This document shows positions 8,840 to 17,774 of a DNA stretch of 64,000 nucleotides, in pieces. Each line of letters begins with the position of its first letter. The stretch's first letter is position 1. The stretch is from an uncultured Rhodospirillales bacterium (GTDB lineage: Bacteria; Pseudomonadota; Alphaproteobacteria; CACIAM-22H2): positions 1 to 64,000 of the forward strand of contig CALANV010000017.1 of assembly GCA_937926175.1 (NCBI GenBank), in the 5' to 3' direction. The translations under genes were made by a program, and so were the position numbers. Below the pieces are notes generated by a model. The model did not search any database. It worked only from the letters and a program-made list of their open reading frames with translations, and was not told where the DNA came from.

Positions 8840-9679
8840 ATGTTGCCGATTTCCATCGTTGTGCTGACGTACAATGCCGAGGCGACGATCGGCGCGACAC
8901 TCGCAAGCGCCCGGCGCGTGAGCGACGACATCCACGTCGTCGATTCGTTCTCGACGGATCGCACGCTCGAGATCGCCACTGCCGCCGGGGCGCAGGTAGT
9001 TCAGCACCCTTTCGACAACTACGGCGCTCAGCGGAACTGGGCGATCGATACGCTTCCGCTCAAATATCCCTGGGAGCTTCACCTCGATGCCGACGAACGC
9101 CTAAGCGATGAGCTCGTCGCAGAGCTCGGTCGGCTGTTCGCGAGCGAGGTGCCGGCCGACATCGCCGGCTTCTACGTGCCGCGTCTTGTTCACTTCCACG
9201 GGCGCCCGCTTCGCCACGGCGGCATGTATCCCATTTATCATCTGCGCCTGTTCCGGCGTGGCCGGGGGCGGTGCGAAAGCCGAAAATACGACCAGCATTT
9301 CTATGTCGACGGACGGACGGGCAAGCTGCAAAGCCCGATGATCGACGACATCCGCCTGTCGCTCAGCGAATGGACGCAGCGGCACAATCGCTGGTCGGAT
9401 GCCGAGGTCGACGAGCTGCTGGCGCCGGAGTCATCCGGCGTGATCAGGGCGGGCAAGGCGGGCGATCCGGTATCGGAGAAGCGCGCCCAGCGCGACTTCT
9501 ACTACCGGCAGCCGCTGTTCCTGCGCGCGTTCCTGCTGTTTCTCTACCGCTACATCTGGAAGCGGGGCTTTCTCGACGGCCGCGAAGGGCTGATCTTCTA
9601 CGTGCTGCAGACGTTCTGGTTCCGCTTTCTCGTCGACGCGAAACTCTATGAGCGTCGCAAGGGCAGGGACCGTTCATGA
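8840..9679 (+). CDS. GT2-family glycosyltransferase (WaaE/KdtX-like)
   Basis: A 279-residue GT-A fold enzyme. It has SIVVLTYNAEATIGATL at the N-terminus, DSFSTDRTLEIA and the acidic metal-binding motif LDADERL. The order and spacing resemble the WaaE/KdtX group, which adds glucose to inner-core heptose of lipopolysaccharide, and an R-R-K-rich C-terminus suggests peripheral membrane contact. gmhA and hldE follow in the same run, which fits a heptose acceptor, but that acceptor is inference. Its stop overlaps the methyltransferase start (ATGA). Confidence 0.87.
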   Translation: MLPISIVVLTYNAEATIGATLASARRVSDDIHVVDSFSTDRTLEIATAAGAQVVQHPFDNYGAQRNWAIDTLPLKYPWELHLDADERLSDELVAELGRLFASEVPADIAGFYVPRLVHFHGRPLRHGGMYPIYHLRLFRRGRGRCESRKYDQHFYVDGRTGKLQSPMIDDIRLSLSEWTQRHNRWSDAEVDELLAPESSGVIRAGKAGDPVSEKRAQRDFYYRQPLFLRAFLLFLYRYIWKRGFLDGREGLIFYVLQTFWFRFLVDAKLYERRKGRDRS

Positions 9680-10602
9680 CCACCCGCTGCATCCTCTGTG
9701 GCGGCGCGACGCGCGTGGTGCTGGCCGACGTTCGCGACAACCGGTTCGGCGTCCCGGGTACGTGGTCGATCCTGGCCTGCGATGATTGCGGGCTCGAGCA
9801 GACGAACCCGCTGCCGACCGCCGCCGAACTCAAGCGTCTTTACGAGACGTACTACAATTTCGCGCAAGTGCCGGGTGGCGACGGCGCCTACGCAGGCTGG
9901 CGCGAGCGGTTTCTGATGTCGCCGCTTTACCGGTTCATGCTGGCGGTCGACGGTGACATCTCTTTCCATGGCGAGAAGGGGGAAGGTCGCCTGCTCGACG
10001 TCGGCTGCAACGAGGGGCGCGGCCTCACGCTTTATCGGCGCAACGGCTTCACGCCGGAGGGACTTGAGCTCAACCGGAACGCCGCGACAAAGGCGCGTGC
10101 CCGCGGCTTCGTCGTTCACGACGTCGATCTCGACGCTTTCCAGCCTGATGCGCCGTTCGACCGGGTCGTGCTGTCGAACGTGCTCGAACACGCGCTCGAC
10201 CCGCGGGCGATGCTCGCCGACGTGCACCGGGTCCTGCGTCCGGGGGGCGAAGTGTGGATCAGCCTGCCGAATGCGCGGAGCTGGCTGCGCGCCCTTTTCG
10301 GCCGCACCTGGATCAACTGGCACGTACCGTTCCACATTACGCATTTCTCGCCCGCATGCCTGAAACGCCTGCTCGACTCGTGCGGGTTCGATGTGATGGC
10401 GGAGCGGCAGGTGACGCCGGCCCTGTGGGTCGCGCAATCGATCATCGCATGGCTGTTCCCCGACCGGCCCGCACGCCTGCGTAGCACGGCGCTGGTCGCC
10501 GGTCTCATGCTGATCGCACGTGGGCTGCTGTTCCCGGGGCTATGGCTCGGCAACGTTCTCGGGCGCGGTGATTGTCTGGTGATAAAGGCGCGGCGCCGAT
10601 GA
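9676..10602 (+). CDS. SAM-dependent methyltransferase with N-terminal zinc-ribbon-like cysteines
   Basis: A 308-residue class I methyltransferase. The N-terminus has paired cysteines (CILCGG and CDDCGL), as in methyltransferases with a small zinc-binding head. The SAM motif I is LLDVGCNEGRGL, followed by RVVLSNVLEHALDP and LRPGGEVWISLPN. The C-terminal part is hydrophobic (TALVAGLMLIARGLLFPGLW), which suggests membrane association. It overlaps both neighbours by 4 bases, so it is likely translated with them and acts on the same glycan, perhaps methylating a sugar. The substrate is not visible. Confidence 0.85.
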   Translation: MTTRCILCGGATRVVLADVRDNRFGVPGTWSILACDDCGLEQTNPLPTAAELKRLYETYYNFAQVPGGDGAYAGWRERFLMSPLYRFMLAVDGDISFHGEKGEGRLLDVGCNEGRGLTLYRRNGFTPEGLELNRNAATKARARGFVVHDVDLDAFQPDAPFDRVVLSNVLEHALDPRAMLADVHRVLRPGGEVWISLPNARSWLRALFGRTWINWHVPFHITHFSPACLKRLLDSCGFDVMAERQVTPALWVAQSIIAWLFPDRPARLRSTALVAGLMLIARGLLFPGLWLGNVLGRGDCLVIKARRR

Positions 10603-11792
10603 GAATTCTCGTCCACGACTACCCCGGTCAACCGTTTCAGCCGCAGCTGTCCCGGCACCTCGCCCGCCGCGGTCACGACGTGCTGCACGTCTTCTTCCAG
10701 TCATTCCAGAGCCCGCGCGGGGCCTTCGTCCGCCGGCCGGACGATCCGCCAGGATTCAAGGCGCACGGCATCACCCTCGACGAGCCGTTCGCCAAATACA
10801 GTTTTCTGAAACGCGTCTTTCAGGAGCGTGCCTACGGGTACCGCCTCGTCGAGACGATTGCGGCGTTCCGCCCCGACGTCGCCCTGGCCGGCAACGCGCC
10901 GCTCGACATTCAGGCGATCTCGTTCGATTACTGCCGCCGTCACGGGATTCCGTTCATCTACTGGCACCAGGACATCTACAGCCTTGCGATCGACCGCATC
11001 CTTCGGCGCAAGCTGCCGGTGGTCGGGGCGCTGATCGGGGCGCGGTACATCGCGCTCGAGAAGCGACTGCTCCGCGAGAGCGATCACGTCGTCACCATCA
11101 CGGAAGACTTTCTGCCGATCCTGACGGCGTGGGGCGTGCCGCGCGATCACATCACCGTCATCGAGAACTGGGCGCCGCGCGAGGAGCTGCCGGCGCAGCC
11201 GCGCGTCAATGCCTGGGCGATCGAGCACGGACTCGCCGACAAGCTGGTGTTCCTCTATTCGGGAACGCTCGGGCTCAAGCACAACCCGGATCTTCTGCTT
11301 CAGCTCGCACGCCATTACCGGGACCGGCCGGACATCCGCGTCGTCGTGAACTCCGAAGGTCTCGGGGCGGACTGGCTGCGGGAGAACGGCCGCGGCCTCG
11401 ACAACCTGATCCTGCTGCCCTTCCAGCCGTTCGAACGGATGCCGGAGGTGATCGCCACCGGCGACGTCCTGATCTCGATCCTCGAGCCCGAGGCCGGTAT
11501 CTTTTCGGTCCCTTCCAAGGTGCTGACCTATCACTGCGCGGGGCGGCCGATCCTCGCAGCCATCCCGCCCGAGAACCTGGCCGCCCGCACGATCACCCGG
11601 AACCGTTCGGGGCTGGTCGTCGCCCCCGGCGACACCGACGGGTTCATCGCGGCCGCCGACCGTCTGGCCGGGGATCCGGCGCTGCGTGCCGAGCTCGGCA
11701 ACAACGCCCTGGACTACGCCAACAAGACCTTCGATATTGAGGTCGTCGGCGCGCGCTTTGCGGCGCTTCTCGAGATGGCTGCGAAATCCTGA
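10599..11792 (+). CDS. WcaI-like GT4 glycosyltransferase
   Basis: A 397-residue GT-B enzyme starting MRILVHDYPGQPFQPQLSR. The central segment VIENWAPREELP and the donor half YSGTLGLKHNPDLLL and SVPSKVLTYHCAGRPILA match the WcaI/colanic-acid glycosyltransferase subgroup, whose second conserved acidic site is embedded in EAGIFSVPSK rather than the usual E-x7-E. The ATG at 10599 forms ATGA with the methyltransferase stop. An upstream GTG would lie inside that gene. Substrate unknown. Confidence 0.88.
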   Translation: MRILVHDYPGQPFQPQLSRHLARRGHDVLHVFFQSFQSPRGAFVRRPDDPPGFKAHGITLDEPFAKYSFLKRVFQERAYGYRLVETIAAFRPDVALAGNAPLDIQAISFDYCRRHGIPFIYWHQDIYSLAIDRILRRKLPVVGALIGARYIALEKRLLRESDHVVTITEDFLPILTAWGVPRDHITVIENWAPREELPAQPRVNAWAIEHGLADKLVFLYSGTLGLKHNPDLLLQLARHYRDRPDIRVVVNSEGLGADWLRENGRGLDNLILLPFQPFERMPEVIATGDVLISILEPEAGIFSVPSKVLTYHCAGRPILAAIPPENLAARTITRNRSGLVVAPGDTDGFIAAADRLAGDPALRAELGNNALDYANKTFDIEVVGARFAALLEMAAKS

Positions 11793-11871
11793 TCCTGGTA
11801 TTCGGAGGATGGCGACGGGAATGGTGCGCCGAAGGGCAGGAGCCACGGTGGCCGAGACTGGGGACGTATAC

Positions 11872-12459
11872 ATGGGTCGTATCGATATCGACCGGTTCTT
11901 CGCGAGCGAACTCGACGAGCATGCCGACGTCGTTGCTGCAACGCGCAACAATCTGGCGACTGAGTTTCGACGCCTCGTCGCCGCTGCGGTGAAGAGCCTT
12001 TCAAACGGCGGTAAGCTCCTGTTCTTCGGCAACGGCGGCAGCGCCGCCGACGCGCAGCATCTCGCGACGGAGCTGACGGTCCGCTACGTCCGCAATCGCA
12101 AGGCAATTCCGGCGATCGCCCTTACGACCGACAGCTCGGCGCTGACCGCGATCGGCAACGACCTCGGCTTCGATCTCCTGTTCGCCCGGCAGATCGAAGC
12201 GCTCGGCCGTCCTGGCGACCTTGCCATCGGCATTACGACCTCGGGGGCCTCGTCCAACGTGAACAAGGCTTTGGAGACTGCCCGCCGGATGGGGTTGACG
12301 GCGGCGGCCCTGACCGGGAAAGGAGGGGGCGTGACGAAGGAGATTGCCGATCCCTGCCTGATCGTGCCGTCCAATACCACCGCACGGATCCAGGAGATGC
12401 ATATCATGCTGGGTCAGATGCTGTGCGGCGCGATCGAGCAGGAGCTCGGGCTGGTCTGA
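11872..12459 (+). CDS. gmhA: Phosphoheptose isomerase (sedoheptulose-7-phosphate isomerase)
   Basis: A 195-residue SIS-domain protein, close to the 190 to 200 residues usual for GmhA. It converts sedoheptulose 7-phosphate to D-glycero-D-manno-heptose 7-phosphate, the first step to ADP-heptose. The diagnostic motifs are FFGNGGSAADAQHLATEL, TTSGASSNV and QEMHIMLGQMLCGAIE. I chose the ATG at 11872, preceded by GGGGA, because it gives the family length. ATGs at 11809 and 11821 would add about 20 residues. hldE follows 28 bases later, which confirms the pathway. Confidence 0.93.
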   Translation: MGRIDIDRFFASELDEHADVVAATRNNLATEFRRLVAAAVKSLSNGGKLLFFGNGGSAADAQHLATELTVRYVRNRKAIPAIALTTDSSALTAIGNDLGFDLLFARQIEALGRPGDLAIGITTSGASSNVNKALETARRMGLTAAALTGKGGGVTKEIADPCLIVPSNTTARIQEMHIMLGQMLCGAIEQELGLV

Positions 12460-12487
12460 CCGTTCGAGCCCTCGCCACGAGGCTGCC

Positions 12488-13948
12488 ATGAGCCCGGACA
12501 CCAAACTCGCCGCCCATGTGGACCGCTTCGGGTCGGTCCGCGTCCTCTGCGTCGGCGACGTGATGCTGGACTGTTTCGTCTACGGTCACGTCGACCGGAT
12601 CTCGCCGGAGGCGCCGATCCCGGTCCTGCGGGTCGAGCGCGAAGCGGCCATGCTCGGCGGTGCCGGCAACGTGGTACGGAACATCGTGGGGCTCGGCGCC
12701 AGCGTGGAGTTCGTCTCCGTCGTCGGCAGCGATTCGGCAGGACTCGAGGTCACGGGGCTGGTCGGCCAGCTCCAGGGGGTTGAGCCGCATCTCTTGGTCG
12801 AACGTCAGCGCCAGACGACGATCAAGCGTCGTTTCGTCGCCGGCAGCCAGCAGCTCCTGCGCGCCGACCAGGAAACCGTCGCCCCGCTCGGCGAGGCGAC
12901 GGTCGCCGACGTCGTCCGTCTGGTCCAGGCCGCCGTGGCGGACTGCGACGTCATGGTCCTGTCAGATTATGCGAAGGGCGTGCTGACGCCGCGCGGGCTT
13001 CAGGCCATGATCGCGGCCGCGCAGATCGCCGGCAAACCGGTGATCGTCGATCCCAAAGGGGTCGACTTCTCGCGCTACAGGGGCGCGACGCTGCTCAAGC
13101 CCAACCGGCGGGAACTCGCCGAAGCAACCCAGATGGACGTCGACAGCGATGCGGCCGTCGAACGTGCCGCCCGCAAGATCATCACCGCCTGCGGCGTCGA
13201 GGCCGTGCTCTGCACCCGGGGGGTGGATGGCATGACCCTGGTTACCAGCCAGGACGTTCATCACCTGCCGGCGGTGGCGCAGGAGGTCTTCGACGTATCG
13301 GGCGCCGGCGACACCGTCGTCGCCACGCTGGCCGTGGGCATCGCCGCGGGGCTGTCCTGGCTCGATGCGGCCCGTCTCGCCAACGTGGCGGCCGGTATCG
13401 TGGTCGGAAAGGTCGGTACGGCCGTTGCCTATGCGGCGGATCTGGTCCGTGCCCTGCATTCGGCCGATGCCGCGGCACGAGGCAACAAGATCGCCACGCG
13501 CACCGAAGCGGTGGAGGCCGTCGCCCGGTGGCGCCGCCAGGGGCTGCGTGTCGGTTTTACCAACGGGTGCTTCGACCTCCTGCACCCTGGTCATGTGTCG
13601 CTGATTGCCCAGGCGAAGGCGGCTTGCGATCGGTTGATCGTCGGACTCAACAGTGATGAGTCGGTCCGGCGTCTCAAGGGCAAGGACCGTCCCATCCAGG
13701 GCGAAGCGGCGCGCGCCTCGGTCCTCGCGTCGTTGGCGGACGTCGATCTGGTTGTCGTGTTCGAAGAGGATACGCCGCTCGCGCTGATCGAGGCGCTGCG
13801 GCCCGACGTCCTGGTGAAGGGGGCCGACTACCGGCTCGACCAGGTGGTCGGGGCCGATCTCGTCCAAAGCTGGGGCGGCCGCGTGCTGCTGGCGGAACTC
13901 ATGCCCGGCCACAGCACCACCGCGACGATCCGGCGAATTGCCCACTGA
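12488..13948 (+). CDS. hldE: Bifunctional heptose-7-phosphate kinase / heptose-1-phosphate adenylyltransferase
   Basis: A 486-residue two-domain cytoplasmic enzyme. The N-terminal PfkB/ribokinase-type kinase has GGAGNVVRN near residue 58 and the catalytic GAGDTV at 272-277. The C-terminal nucleotidyltransferase has FTNGCFDLLHPGH with HPGH at 366-369. It phosphorylates C1 of heptose 7-phosphate and later adenylates heptose 1-phosphate. gmhB and hldD, needed to finish ADP-L-glycero-D-manno-heptose, are not in the window. It ends the rightward polysaccharide run and converges on a small secreted-protein gene. Confidence 0.96.
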   Translation: MSPDTKLAAHVDRFGSVRVLCVGDVMLDCFVYGHVDRISPEAPIPVLRVEREAAMLGGAGNVVRNIVGLGASVEFVSVVGSDSAGLEVTGLVGQLQGVEPHLLVERQRQTTIKRRFVAGSQQLLRADQETVAPLGEATVADVVRLVQAAVADCDVMVLSDYAKGVLTPRGLQAMIAAAQIAGKPVIVDPKGVDFSRYRGATLLKPNRRELAEATQMDVDSDAAVERAARKIITACGVEAVLCTRGVDGMTLVTSQDVHHLPAVAQEVFDVSGAGDTVVATLAVGIAAGLSWLDAARLANVAAGIVVGKVGTAVAYAADLVRALHSADAAARGNKIATRTEAVEAVARWRRQGLRVGFTNGCFDLLHPGHVSLIAQAKAACDRLIVGLNSDESVRRLKGKDRPIQGEAARASVLASLADVDLVVVFEEDTPLALIEALRPDVLVKGADYRLDQVVGADLVQSWGGRVLLAELMPGHSTTATIRRIAH

Positions 13949-13988
13949 TTGCGGCCGCCGTCGATCTGCGAGCTTCGGGCGGAAACTG

Positions 13989-14330
13989 CTAGATATCCTG
14001 ACACGTCACGGGGCCAGAGCGGGCTGCGGTCCCGCAACCATCGGGTCGCTCGACACGGCCCATCGCCGGCTGGGTTCGCGGCAGGCCCTGGAGTGCTGCG
14101 CGGCGCTGGGCAGCCCGATCCCGGATGCAGGACGTATGTTCCGGCGTCTCGGCCACGTGCCCTAGGGCGGTACAGGCCAGGGAGTCGGCCGCCCGCTGCT
14201 TGGCGATGAACGTCTCGATACGGCTGACGAGGGGCGGTTCCGCGGGCGCCGGCGACGAAGGGAGTCCATTCTGCTCGGCGGATGCGCCGAGAAGTCCCAG
14301 CATCAGCAATGCAAGTGACGATACCCGCAT
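13989..14330 (-). CDS. Small secreted protein of unknown function
   Basis: A 113-residue product with a clear N-terminal signal sequence, MRVSSLALLMLGLLGASA, then a proline-rich stretch and a polar region with four cysteines (SLACTAL, HTSCIRDRAAQRRA, DGCG, VTCQD). I do not recognise the family. The ATG at 14330 is preferred over an upstream start because the hydrophobic core follows it directly, with AAAGG just upstream. It stands alone, converging with hldE. A periplasmic or cell-surface location is inferred from the signal peptide. Confidence 0.6.
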   Translation of the reverse strand: MRVSSLALLMLGLLGASAEQNGLPSSPAPAEPPLVSRIETFIAKQRAADSLACTALGHVAETPEHTSCIRDRAAQRRAALQGLPRTQPAMGRVERPDGCGTAARSGPVTCQDI

Positions 14331-14361
14331 ATACCTTTCGCGCCCGATGCGGCCACCTTTT

Positions 14362-14381
14362 GGCATAACAGTAATTATGCC
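14362..14381. promoter_or_regulatory. Palindrome upstream of the small secreted-protein gene
   Basis: GGCATAA and TTATGCC form a perfect 7-base inverted repeat around a 6-base centre, 32 bases upstream of the leftward ATG at 14330 and in a noticeably AT-richer patch than its surroundings. The leftward strand also reads CATAAT here, a possible -10 box, with TTATTT 17 bases further upstream. It could be an operator overlapping the promoter or a weak terminator of mmcB. Confidence 0.35.
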
Positions 14382-14487
14382 GGCAAGTCTTTGCGCAAAT
14401 AAATTGTGAGATGTGCCGGTAAAGACAAGATTAAGACGTTCGGAAGACGGGTATTGACCGGCAATTGGTCTGCGGGTCCGGCCGCCG

Positions 14488-14946
14488 TCACGGCTCCGGA
14501 TCGAGGATGCGTCGAAGACGATCGGCGCTGATGCGGGCGAAACGGATCAGGATCTGACGGCGGCGGGCCGGGCTCATTGTCGGTGCGGCCATTGCCGGAC
14601 GATGGCTGACCGCGTCATATGCGTCGGCAACGATCAGGCCGACCTCGGCCGGAAGCAGGCCCACGGGGAACCCGGCAGGGACCGCGAACGCAAACCAATC
14701 ACAGTAGTCGAGGTACTCGCGCCACTTGCGGTCCGCCCGGTAGTCCGCTGCCGTGGTCTTGATCTCGACGATGAGGAAACGGCCGCCTTCGTCGAGCGCG
14801 ATCAGGTCCGCGCGGCGGCCTGACAACAGCGGGAACTCGGTCAGGCAGCGCCACCCCTGTCGATCGAGGGCACGGCTCACGCCCCGGGCAATGGCGCGCG
14901 CATCGGGCGTCAAGGGATCCGGAACAGAGGGCGTGACAGCGTCCAT
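14488..14946 (-). CDS. mmcB: MmcB-family DNA repair protein
   Basis: A 152-residue protein of the alphaproteobacterial MmcB family, a PD-(D/E)XK-nuclease-like repair protein first linked to mitomycin C damage response in Caulobacter. The core reads SGRRADLIALDEGGRFLIVE then IKTT, giving the D-x-E-x-K arrangement of this fold, followed by DYRADRKWREYLDYCDWFAF and GLIVADAYDAV. The ATG at 14946 gives the family length. A longer upstream frame has no similarity to the family. It diverges from the class II aldolase gene. LexA-type control is known in some species, but I found no clear box here. Confidence 0.85.
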   Translation of the reverse strand: MDAVTPSVPDPLTPDARAIARGVSRALDRQGWRCLTEFPLLSGRRADLIALDEGGRFLIVEIKTTAADYRADRKWREYLDYCDWFAFAVPAGFPVGLLPAEVGLIVADAYDAVSHRPAMAAPTMSPARRRQILIRFARISADRLRRILDPEP

Positions 14947-15046
14947 GGCGACGAGAGGCGGGTGGCGTATCGGCGCGCCATGAACGGGATTGGCGCGCCC
15001 ATGCGGTGGGCTAATATCGCATCGGCCATCAACAAGGAAGCTGCCG

Positions 15047-15853
15047 ATGCCGAAATCCACGAAAAAAGCCTCGAGAAGCGTGTCGCGGAATGGCGGGCGA
15101 CGCCGACCGGCACCCCCATCACCCGTGGCGCAGGCGCGGATCGACCTCGCGGCTGCACTGCGGTGGGCGGCCAGATTGGGCCTGAACGAAGGAGTCTGCA
15201 ATCACTTCAGCCTGACGGTGCCGGGGACGGAGGATCTCTACCTCGTCAATCCGCACGCACTCCATTGGCACGAGATCCGCGCCAGCGATCTGATCGTGGT
15301 CGACGGCCAGGGGAGGACCGTCGAGGGTGATCTCACGATCGAGGCGACGGCCTTCTATATCCACAGCCGGATTCATCGCGCGCGGCCCGACGCGAAATGC
15401 GTGTTGCATACGCATATGCCTTATGCGACAGCCCTCACCATGATCCAGGGCGGCCGGCTCGAGCCGTGCGTCCAGAGCGCGCTGCGATTCTACGGCGTCG
15501 TCGCCTACGACACCGACGTCGGCGGGTACAACGGGCTTGCCCTCGATACCGCCGAAGGCGACCGGATGGCGAAGGCGCTCGGCGACAAGCGGGTGTTGTT
15601 CCTGGAGAACCACGGCGTCATCGTCGTCGGCCCCGACGTGGCGACGGCCTTCGACGATCTTTATTACCTCGAGCGTGCAGCGCAGGCGCAGGTGCTGGCG
15701 ATGTCGACGGGTCGACCGCTGAAACTCGTCGGCGACAACATCGCCCGGACCGTACAGCAGCAGATCGCAGCCGACCTTCCGGTCTATGCGCACAACCACT
15801 TCGAGGCGCTGAAGCGTCTCCTGGACCGCGACGATCCCGACTGGCGTCGCTAG
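15047..15853 (+). CDS. Class II aldolase/adducin-family protein
   Basis: A 268-residue protein of the class II aldolase/adducin head fold. The metal-binding motif HTHMPYATAL and the later ENHGVIVVGPDV supply the zinc histidines, and the N-terminal substrate-loop region is GLNEGVCNHFSLTVPG. A basic tail (MPKSTKKASRSVSRNGGRRR) precedes the domain. The ATG at 15047 has AAGGAAG upstream. Family members cleave or decarboxylate phosphorylated or free sugar acids. The substrate here cannot be assigned, and the gene appears monocistronic. Confidence 0.85.
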   Translation: MPKSTKKASRSVSRNGGRRRPAPPSPVAQARIDLAAALRWAARLGLNEGVCNHFSLTVPGTEDLYLVNPHALHWHEIRASDLIVVDGQGRTVEGDLTIEATAFYIHSRIHRARPDAKCVLHTHMPYATALTMIQGGRLEPCVQSALRFYGVVAYDTDVGGYNGLALDTAEGDRMAKALGDKRVLFLENHGVIVVGPDVATAFDDLYYLERAAQAQVLAMSTGRPLKLVGDNIARTVQQQIAADLPVYAHNHFEALKRLLDRDDPDWRR

Positions 15854-15888
15854 CGGCTCTCACCCCCTCTGGGCAACGGAGCGGAGGG

Positions 15889-15919
15889 GACGCGGCCGGC
15901 CGACCGGCTTTGCCGCGTC
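15889..15919. terminator. Hairpin between convergent aldolase and msrB genes
   Basis: GACGCGGC at 15889-15896 pairs perfectly with GCCGCGTC at 15912-15919 around a GC-rich loop that can itself fold. It lies 36 bases after the aldolase stop and about 100 bases after the msrB stop on the opposite strand. No T-run follows, so it is a candidate bidirectional terminator only. Confidence 0.4.
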
Positions 15920-16017
15920 CGCGCCGTACTCGCCGGAGGCAAGGAGGCATTCGTGTTCGGCATTCGACGGAACCCGGAGGGCGCAGGGGCCGGCGTCGTC
16001 GTTGGCGCGGCCGCCGC

Positions 16018-16443
16018 TCACTTCGGCTCGAAGCGCAGGGCGACCCCGTTCATGCAGTAGCGCAGCCCCGTCGGCGCCGGCCCATCGTCGAACACATGGC
16101 CCAGATGGCCGCCGCAACGCCGGCAGTGCACCTCGGTCCTGACCATGAAGAAGCTGCAGTCCGTCGAAGTCTCGACCGCACCATCGATCGGCGCCCAAAA
16201 GCTGGGCCAGCCGGTGCCGCTGTCGAACTTCGTGTCCGACGAGAACAACGGTTGACCGCATCCGGCGCACCGGTACATACCGGCGCGTTTCTCGTTGTTG
16301 AGCGGGCTGGTGCCGGCGTGCTCGGTGCCGTGTCGCCGCAGAACCTGGTACTGCTCAGGCGTCAGCAGGCGCCGCCATTCGTCATCGCTTCTGACCACCT
16401 TGTCTTCGTTCTCAGCGTCGCCGGGGGCTTGGGAGTTTGTCAT
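16018..16443 (-). CDS. msrB: Peptide-methionine (R)-S-oxide reductase
   Basis: A 141-residue MsrB that reduces R-methionine sulfoxide in oxidised proteins. Zinc-site cysteines are in CAGCGQPLF and CRRCGGHLGHVF. The catalytic cysteine lies in RYCMNGVALRF, and FDSGTGWPSFW is the substrate-binding motif. The start is an ATG at 16443, and no signal peptide is seen, so it should act in the cytoplasm. A 242-base gap separates it from the SMP-30 gene upstream on the same strand, so it may have its own promoter. Confidence 0.96.
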   Translation of the reverse strand: MTNSQAPGDAENEDKVVRSDDEWRRLLTPEQYQVLRRHGTEHAGTSPLNNEKRAGMYRCAGCGQPLFSSDTKFDSGTGWPSFWAPIDGAVETSTDCSFFMVRTEVHCRRCGGHLGHVFDDGPAPTGLRYCMNGVALRFEPK

Positions 16444-16685
16444 CGCCGTGCCTGTGGTCTGTGTGGGTTCGATCGCAACAGGCTAGCCGGTGGGCGTTTC
16501 GGCGGCTACCCGTCCGTCGGGTGCGACCGTAATCCGGTCGACGTCGCGGGCGACCCGGGCGCCCGGGAAGACGCGTCGGCACGTTTCCGCTTCGCCGCAC
16601 GCAAGGCGCGCCCGATCCGGTCCGGGCGGACTACCAGACGCTTTGGGCCGTTCGGTTCGGCAGCACCGGCCGCCTTATAGTCCGC

Positions 16686-17561
16686 TTAGTCCGCGAACGT
16701 TCCGACCGGAACGCCGGTGACATCGACCCGCATCATGAACACGCTTCCGGAATCCGGAACGCGCGCAAGCGTGTCCTGGGACAGGCCGTCACGCAGGCTG
16801 GTGAAGAACAATGTGCGCATGTCGGGCCCGCCGAAGCATGGCATGGTTGGCGCCGGCACCGGCACGGGAATGCGCGCGAGCAACGTGCCGTCGGGGGCAA
16901 AACGGTTGATGCAGCCGGCCGAGACGCCGCAGCTCCAGTAACATCCCTCGACGTCCGTCGCGCCGCCGTCGGGACGGCCTTCCTCGTCCGCCAGCGTGCG
17001 GATCCGGTGGCGTCCGGAGATCGCGCCGGTGGCGGCGTCGAAGTTCCAGCGGTCGATCCAGGGGCCGCGGGAGTCCGAATGGAACATCGTGCGGCCGTCC
17101 GCCGACCACGCGAGGCCGTTCGAAATCTTGAGGCCGTCGATCTTGCGCTCGACCCTGCCGTCGGCGGTGACTCGGTAGAGCGCCGCAACCGGCTCCTTCG
17201 TTGGTCGGTCATCCATGCTGCCGACCCAGAAGGCGCCATCCGGCCCGACCTTGCCGTCGTTCAGCCGATTGGTCGGTCGGTCTTCCTCGACGCGCGCCAG
17301 CAGCTCGAGCTTCTCGGTCCGCATATCGAAAAGATAGACACCGTTTCCGATCGCGACGACGAGCCGGCCGCTGCGGGCGATCCCGAAGCTGCCGACCGGT
17401 CCGTTGAAGGTCCATTGGCGCCGCCGGCCGGTGGCAAACTCGAGGGCGTATATCTCCCTCGACAGGATATCCGCCCACAGCAGCTGGCCGTGCTCGGCGT
17501 CCCAGACGGGCGATTCGCCGACGCGGCAGGGCATGCGGACAAGGCATTCGATCGTGTACAT
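16686..17561 (-). CDS. SMP-30/gluconolactonase/LRE-family lactonase
   Basis: A 291-residue six-bladed beta-propeller hydrolase. The metal ligands are recognisable: Glu in GESPVWD, Asn in SNGLAWS and Asp in FHSDSRG, with NDGKVGPDGAFWVGSMD as the substrate-side signature. Such enzymes open sugar lactones formed by sugar dehydrogenases. The start at 17561 (MYTIECLVRMPCRVG) fits the family, since the longer frame adds 14 unrelated residues. It is divergent from a DHRS6-like dehydrogenase across 213 bases, which suggests a shared non-phosphorylating sugar oxidation route. Confidence 0.9.
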   Translation of the reverse strand: MYTIECLVRMPCRVGESPVWDAEHGQLLWADILSREIYALEFATGRRRQWTFNGPVGSFGIARSGRLVVAIGNGVYLFDMRTEKLELLARVEEDRPTNRLNDGKVGPDGAFWVGSMDDRPTKEPVAALYRVTADGRVERKIDGLKISNGLAWSADGRTMFHSDSRGPWIDRWNFDAATGAISGRHRIRTLADEEGRPDGGATDVEGCYWSCGVSAGCINRFAPDGTLLARIPVPVPAPTMPCFGGPDMRTLFFTSLRDGLSQDTLARVPDSGSVFMMRVDVTGVPVGTFAD

Positions 17562-17774
17562 GGATCCCACGCGGGTTGGGTGTGGCGATGCGAAACGGAC
17601 CAAGGTCGGTCCGGCCAGAATAGCCGCCTTTGCCGCCGCTGTGACATGGTTCTCGACGGCGGTGCCGCCGCCGCCGCGGTCCCCGCCGAGAACGACTTTG
17701 CAATCGGCAGTCGAATGGGATAGAGGCGGATGCCCACCGCCTGCGGTGGATCGACACGAGAAGGGGAGTTGAAC

